From contig NZ_AUJR01000031.1 of the NCBI RefSeq assembly GCF_000424325.1, positions 1 through 64,000 on the forward strand: 64,000 nt of DNA, in the 5' to 3' direction. The notes beneath the pieces were generated by a model. It did no database searches. It was not told where the DNA came from and was given only the letters and a program-made list of their open reading frames with translations. The position numbers were made by a program, and so were the translations under genes. Shown one piece after another: positions 59,604 through 64,000 of this stretch (position 1 is the first letter of the stretch; every line of letters starts with the position of its first letter). Origin of the DNA: [Clostridium] clostridioforme AGR2157 (GTDB lineage Bacteria; Bacillota; Clostridia; Lachnospirales; Lachnospiraceae).

Positions 59604-60962
59604 TTATCGGTCGCAGAGAGGTTTGTAATTCTCTTCCTTCATAATGCTTGTATAGGCGGGACGGATAATCTTATCCATATTAATCAATTCCTCAATGCGG
59701 TGCGCGCTCCATCCCACAATTCTGGCAATTGCAAAGATTGGCGTGAACATTTCTTCCGGGATATCCAGCATGCTGTATACAAATCCGCTGTAGAAGTCCA
59801 CATTGGCACTGACGCCCTTGTAGATTCTGCGTTCCTCGGTGATAACCTTGGGGCCCAGCTCCTCAATCATGGAATAGAGGGCAAATTCTTCCATACGGCC
59901 TTTTTCCTCTGAAAGCTGGCGCACAAAGCGTTTGAAAATCTCGGCACGGGGGTCTGACTTGGAATACACTGCATGGCCCATTCCATAGATAAGGCCCTTG
60001 CGGTCAAATGCCTCTTTGTGAAGCAGTTTCTTCAGATAGGATTCCACCTCATCCCTGTCCGTTACATCCTTTACCTCGTTCCTTAAATTCTGCATCATTT
60101 CCACTACCTTGATGTTGGCTCCGCCGTGCTTGGGTCCCTTTAAGGAGGCCAGGGCCGCGGAGATGACGGAATATGTATCTGTGCCTGAGGATGTAACCAC
60201 ATGGGTGGTGAAGGTGGAGTTGTTGCCGCCGCCATGCTCCATATGCAGGATTAACGCCAAATCCAGTACATGGGCTTCCACCTGTGAGTACTTCATGTCG
60301 GGCCTCAGAAGGCGGAGCAGATTCTCTGCTGTAGAGAGATTCTCGTCCGGGCGGTGTATGTACATGCTGCCATCCCTCTCATAATGGTTATAGGCATGGT
60401 AGCCATACACAGCCAGCATAGGCATTACGCTGATGAGCATCATGCACTGTCTGAGTACATTGGGAACGGTAATATCCCAGGCCTTCTCGTCATAGGAAGC
60501 CAGGGTAAGAATACTCTTGCTTAAGGATATCATCATATCTTTTGTCGGTGCTTTCATTACTACATCACGGACAAAATTTGTGGGAAGTGTACGGCTGAAT
60601 GCCAGGCTTTCTTTAAATTTTGTAAGCTGATCTGCATTAGGAAGTTCTCCGAACAGAAGCAGGTATGCAATTTCTTCAAAACCATATCGGTTTTCTCTCA
60701 CTACCCCGCCAATCAAATCATAGATATTATAACCTCTGTAAAATAGTTTTCCTTCGCAGGGGACCTTTACTCCATCCACTACTTTGTTGGCTTCGATTTT
60801 GGACACCTTCGTCAGACCCGCTACTACGCCGTTTCCGTTTTTATCACGGAGCCCCCTCTTCACGTCGTACTTTTCATACAGTTCCAAATCAATCCTCTCA
60901 TCGCTCATACAAATGTCTGACCACTGGCTCAAGTTGTCCATAAATTCCTTTGTTTCAATCAT
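59604..60962 (-). CDS. gltA: Citrate synthase
   Basis: A 452-residue enzyme condensing oxaloacetate and acetyl-CoA. Active-site blocks are EHGGGNNSTFTTHV, GPKHGGANIKVVEMM and YGMGHAVYSKSDPRAEIFK. The ATG at 60962 with AAGGAGAGG upstream is clear; the frame open to 61061 is AT-rich leader. No other citrate-cycle gene is near, so it probably serves glutamate synthesis. A strong terminator follows. Confidence 0.96.
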   Translation of the reverse strand: MIETKEFMDNLSQWSDICMSDERIDLELYEKYDVKRGLRDKNGNGVVAGLTKVSKIEANKVVDGVKVPCEGKLFYRGYNIYDLIGGVVRENRYGFEEIAYLLLFGELPNADQLTKFKESLAFSRTLPTNFVRDVVMKAPTKDMMISLSKSILTLASYDEKAWDITVPNVLRQCMMLISVMPMLAVYGYHAYNHYERDGSMYIHRPDENLSTAENLLRLLRPDMKYSQVEAHVLDLALILHMEHGGGNNSTFTTHVVTSSGTDTYSVISAALASLKGPKHGGANIKVVEMMQNLRNEVKDVTDRDEVESYLKKLLHKEAFDRKGLIYGMGHAVYSKSDPRAEIFKRFVRQLSEEKGRMEEFALYSMIEELGPKVITEERRIYKGVSANVDFYSGFVYSMLDIPEEMFTPIFAIARIVGWSAHRIEELINMDKIIRPAYTSIMKEENYKPLCDR

Positions 60963-61092
60963 GCAGAACCTCTCCTTTCGACTGTTTGATTTTCTCTTAT
61001 AAAATTCCTCCTGTAAAAGTGATATTTTTACTATTTTATTCCATTTTAAGATTTTTTGCAAACTTTTTTTAGTTTTTTGTATAAATATAAGT

Positions 61093-62271
61093 TCAAAACA
61101 GGAAAGATTCCTGCTCTATCACCTGTTTTTCAGCACAGATTTTGTCTATGAGGGGCTGAAGGAGCGGTTCGGTGGTCCGCTGCAATTTTTCCAGTTTACT
61201 GGTTTCTATGGGTTCACCGTAAGCCTTATACTGTTCATGCGTTTGTGTATCCATGAGATACGGCTGCAGATTTGGGAAGATGCGTTTCTTAATATATTGA
61301 AATATCTTGACTCCTCCATAATCCAAGTCGCCGGTGTGGAGATAGGTCGTCCCGCAGGAAGTCCGGATGCTGGACAGAACCCGTTCCAGATGAATCAGGA
61401 ATGCACGCTCATCCGGTGAAAAGTATCCGTGTGAATATATGATTAGAGTCCCTTCCTCATAGGGCATGCTTTCATAATTCGCTTTATTCTCCACTGTAAT
61501 CACCTTGGTAACGGACTGTTCCGGTGGGATAGATGCTTTCCTGAGTGTCTGGTTGTTAAAGACAAACCCGCAGGGAAACAGGGAAAGATTTATCTTGTTT
61601 CCTTCCAGTTCAATGACCAGGTTTCCTTTCACGGCTAACTCTTGGGCATAGCCGTTAATCAGGAGCTGGTCCAGCACCTGACAGTCATCCATGTCATCAT
61701 TTACCGTGTCCAGATAAACCCTGGCGGCAGATAGGATTTTGGATTGCAGGTGATTTTCAAAGGCTTTGGAATTTCCCAGATATTTTTTGCTGAAAATCCT
61801 TTTATAGACTGGTTCCTGCAGACAATCTATGGCCTTGAAACAGGTAAACAGCAGTTCCCGCTTCGGGGTATCCAGTGCCTTTGGAACATCTCCTTTATCC
61901 AGACTCTGGAGAAAGGATTGGTAATAGCTGCGTATCCACTGGCTCTGTATCAAAGCAAGCTGTCGGTCCACCTCTTCTTTCAGTGCATTGACACGCTTGA
62001 ACTTCGGTGTTTTTCCCAGACGTTGGTATATAGTCTCCATCTGTTCCAGGCGGTACCATACCTTTTCTGCCTCGGTTCCGTACTGATACCATTTGACCTT
62101 CAGCAGCCCCTCCTTTTCCAGCTTCATAAGCTGGTTCATAAAGTCCTGTTTTCCTGTTTCTTTAAAATCCTGTTCCCTGAATATGACGGAGCGGTTTCCG
62201 CTCATGCCCTCCTTCCAGTCCACAGTGCTGTTCTCGCATTTTCGGATAATACATTCCAGCGGTGCGTTCAT
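61093..62271 (-). CDS. jetD: Wadjet system JetD nuclease (DUF3322/DUF2220, Toprim-like)
   Basis: A 392-residue protein. The N-terminal region (about 1-170, DUF3322 type) is helical. The C-terminal Toprim-like nuclease domain (about 230-380) has the metal-site pattern VITVENKANYES (Glu), IIYSHGYFSPDERAFL, and HTGDLDYGGVKIFQYI (Asp-x-Asp). In Wadjet defence the JetABC SMC complex extrudes small circular plasmids and JetD cuts them. It follows jetC by 39 bp, the normal order. Confidence 0.88.
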   Translation of the reverse strand: MNAPLECIIRKCENSTVDWKEGMSGNRSVIFREQDFKETGKQDFMNQLMKLEKEGLLKVKWYQYGTEAEKVWYRLEQMETIYQRLGKTPKFKRVNALKEEVDRQLALIQSQWIRSYYQSFLQSLDKGDVPKALDTPKRELLFTCFKAIDCLQEPVYKRIFSKKYLGNSKAFENHLQSKILSAARVYLDTVNDDMDDCQVLDQLLINGYAQELAVKGNLVIELEGNKINLSLFPCGFVFNNQTLRKASIPPEQSVTKVITVENKANYESMPYEEGTLIIYSHGYFSPDERAFLIHLERVLSSIRTSCGTTYLHTGDLDYGGVKIFQYIKKRIFPNLQPYLMDTQTHEQYKAYGEPIETSKLEKLQRTTEPLLQPLIDKICAEKQVIEQESFLF

Positions 62272-62310
62272 AAAAGGCTTCCCATCCCTTTCTCATAATG
62301 ACGTTCTCTA

Positions 62311-64000
62311 TTATGTATCCGCAAACTCATTCCTATCTTCTTCATCCTGCATCAGCTCCACAAAGCGCTCCCGTTCAAATTCCTGGATGGATATGGACTT
62401 CTTGTTGGGGTTTGCAAAGACAAAGGTCTTGTCCACGTTTTCCACGTAATTCTGGATTTTGTCATTGGTGGCACTGATGATGGCCTGGAACCCAAGTCCG
62501 CGGATCAATTCAATACAGCTGGCCACCTTCTCCCCGTCCATCTTGGAAAACGCTTCGTCCAGTACTACCAGCCGTATGGTTGGATTGCGCTCCACCTTAG
62601 AGGGAAGATTGATGCGGTAGGCCTGGGCAAAACTGGCCAGAAGGGCCACATACAGCGGGTTTTGGCCTTCTCCGCCTGAATTCTTCTTAATCATCTTGCT
62701 CAGCCGGATTTTGATAACCTCATCCTGATTCTGTATGAGCTGCTGCATGTCAAAGGACAGGTAGGTGCGGTAATCTGAATACTTATCCATGTTCCGCCTG
62801 GCCTCGTCCATCTGATCCGGGGCGGCGTTTTCCGGGGGGATAAAAATGCTGATGAGTTCATTCATCAAATCCCCATACTGCTTTTCATGCTCAATGGTAA
62901 ACAGGTCCATCTGGTTTTCATAGGAATAATTGAGGTCCGCCGGATTGATATCCAGTGAATCATCCATAAACATATCGTAGAATCGGCCGTCAGGTCCTTT
63001 GTTGCGGCCAATAATAAACTGGTACTTGTCCTTTCCGAAATCCAGGCGGCTGATGATGCGGTTCAGCTCATCCTTGCGGATCAGAGCCTCCCGGATTGCG
63101 CTGCGGATTTTATACATGAAGTCATCCCGGAAATGCTCTACCGCGGATTTGGCCTGTTCCGTGGCTTTCTGCTTGTATTCTTCCAGATTGTCGCATTTCA
63201 GGGCGCTTAAAAGGTGATCATAGACAGCGTTGTCTCTGGCGTTTACCGGGAAATTGCGGTTGGGATACGTCCGGATATAGCTGGTCCTGACCGTCAGAAG
63301 CTCCTGAAAGGCTGCTTCCCTGGCCTCAGACAGCTTGCTGCACCTGACAGTATAGGTTTCCTTTTCCCTGTCATAGCGCACCGTATCCCTGGAGGACAGA
63401 TAGGCTGTCAGTTCATTGTCATAGTCAGGATTTTGCGTTAACTCCCGTTCCTTTGACGTGAGAACGGACTGGCTGTCAATGGACTTATTCCGGTATCCTT
63501 CTATCTCCCGCTCTTTATCGCGGATGAGTACATTCAGGCTGTCCCTCTCCCTCTTTTTGCCGTCGCAGAGCGTGATGACCGCCTGGCGGTCCCGTTCTAA
63601 CTGGTCTACATTTTGCTCCTTTAAAAGCTCCAGCTTCTGTATCAGCTTTTTCTTTTCACGCTCCTTGGCCTTATAGCTGTTTATGTCCTTCAGCCAGTCC
63701 ATGTATTCCGGGGGCTCAGCCGAGAGCCAGGGAAGCGCCAGGATTCTATGGGCTTCCCTGACCGTCTCCTCCAATGGCTTTTTCTTTTCATCCAGGGCCG
63801 CCAGCTCCTGCTCCAAAAGACGGATACGTCTCCGGACGCTGTCCTTGCCGATATAGGCGAATTTAGTATAGTTATCCGGGTTGATGTGCTGCAGGCGGAA
63901 GGTGTGGTAGAGCATGCAGCCGCTGGTGATGCCGATACGGCATTCCCTTAATTCATCTATGGTATCGCACTTGATGACCCTGCCAAGGAGCAGGTCCATA
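62311..64000 (-). CDS. jetC: Wadjet system JetC SMC-like ATPase, C-terminal part (5' end outside window)
   Basis: The visible 563 residues are the C-terminal half of a MukB/SMC-like protein. Long coiled-coil segments (about 50-190) are followed by a hinge-distal region. The ABC signature is KKNSGGEGQNPLYVALLASF and Walker B is IRLVVLDEAFSKMDGEKV, then a D-loop and IISATNDK. The frame runs off the window at 64000 and the ATG at 63999 is internal, since JetC is about 1,100 residues. Walker A and jetA/jetB should lie just beyond. Confidence 0.88.
   Translation of the reverse strand, partial: MDLLLGRVIKCDTIDELRECRIGITSGCMLYHTFRLQHINPDNYTKFAYIGKDSVRRRIRLLEQELAALDEKKKPLEETVREAHRILALPWLSAEPPEYMDWLKDINSYKAKEREKKKLIQKLELLKEQNVDQLERDRQAVITLCDGKKRERDSLNVLIRDKEREIEGYRNKSIDSQSVLTSKERELTQNPDYDNELTAYLSSRDTVRYDREKETYTVRCSKLSEAREAAFQELLTVRTSYIRTYPNRNFPVNARDNAVYDHLLSALKCDNLEEYKQKATEQAKSAVEHFRDDFMYKIRSAIREALIRKDELNRIISRLDFGKDKYQFIIGRNKGPDGRFYDMFMDDSLDINPADLNYSYENQMDLFTIEHEKQYGDLMNELISIFIPPENAAPDQMDEARRNMDKYSDYRTYLSFDMQQLIQNQDEVIKIRLSKMIKKNSGGEGQNPLYVALLASFAQAYRINLPSKVERNPTIRLVVLDEAFSKMDGEKVASCIELIRGLGFQAIISATNDKIQNYVENVDKTFVFANPNKKSISIQEFERERFVELMQDEEDRNEFADT

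Overview
This window looks like chromosome of an anaerobic gut Firmicute of the Lachnospiraceae, most like the Enterocloster/Clostridium bolteae-clostridioforme group. This is inferred from moderate GC, AGGAGG-type ribosome sites, SigA promoters, an oxygen-independent ribonucleotide reductase, a glmS ribozyme, an HrcA-type CIRCE operator, DUF4321, and a Clostridia-style mreCD-PBP2-minCDE-rodA cluster. I saw no rRNA, tRNA or CRISPR array.

Left part (1-18 kb): a worn region with the end of an IS110 transposase, an ISLre2 relic, a shortened DUF4317 gene and a frameshifted membrane gene around a zinc-finger-less DnaJ. Next comes a BceRS-BceAB peptide-sensing and ABC-transport module whose histidine kinase has an in-frame stop. 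PhzF and NrdD follow, then two Hsp20 genes under a CIRCE operator, set among three acidic lipoproteins, two of which are clearly paralogous. An HPr-like protein lacking the catalytic histidine has a structured leader, and an unlisted 33-residue membrane peptide lies beside it.

Middle (18-28 kb): a large sugar/glycoconjugate locus. MupG (6-phospho-muramidase family) and a LicR-type PRD regulator form one unit. The second unit runs PTS IIA, IIB, IIC, a stand-alone GrdB-like protein, an aspartylglucosaminidase-like Ntn hydrolase, an M20 dipeptidase, CutC and YitT. The same 19-bp palindrome lies at exactly the same distance from the -10 box of both units, which ties them into one regulon. I infer uptake and breakdown of an amino-sugar glycopeptide. 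This is the best candidate for an undescribed system here. An atypical HPr (His15 kept, Ser46 replaced) is next door.

28-58 kb is mostly housekeeping: TtcA, an LCP cell-wall ligase whose tail is cut by a stop codon, the glmS ribozyme and glmS, RluD-LspA-AroB, SepF-YggS, the carboxypeptidase-MgsA-RodA-MinEDC-PBP2-MreD-MreC-RadC run (without mreB between radC and mreC), MutL-MiaA, and ylxM-ffh-rpsP-khpA-rimM (without trmD-rplS).

Right end (58-64 kb): a MerR regulator with two C-terminal membrane segments and a 19-bp-spacer promoter, citrate synthase, and the JetC (partial) and JetD genes of a Wadjet anti-plasmid system that continues beyond the window.
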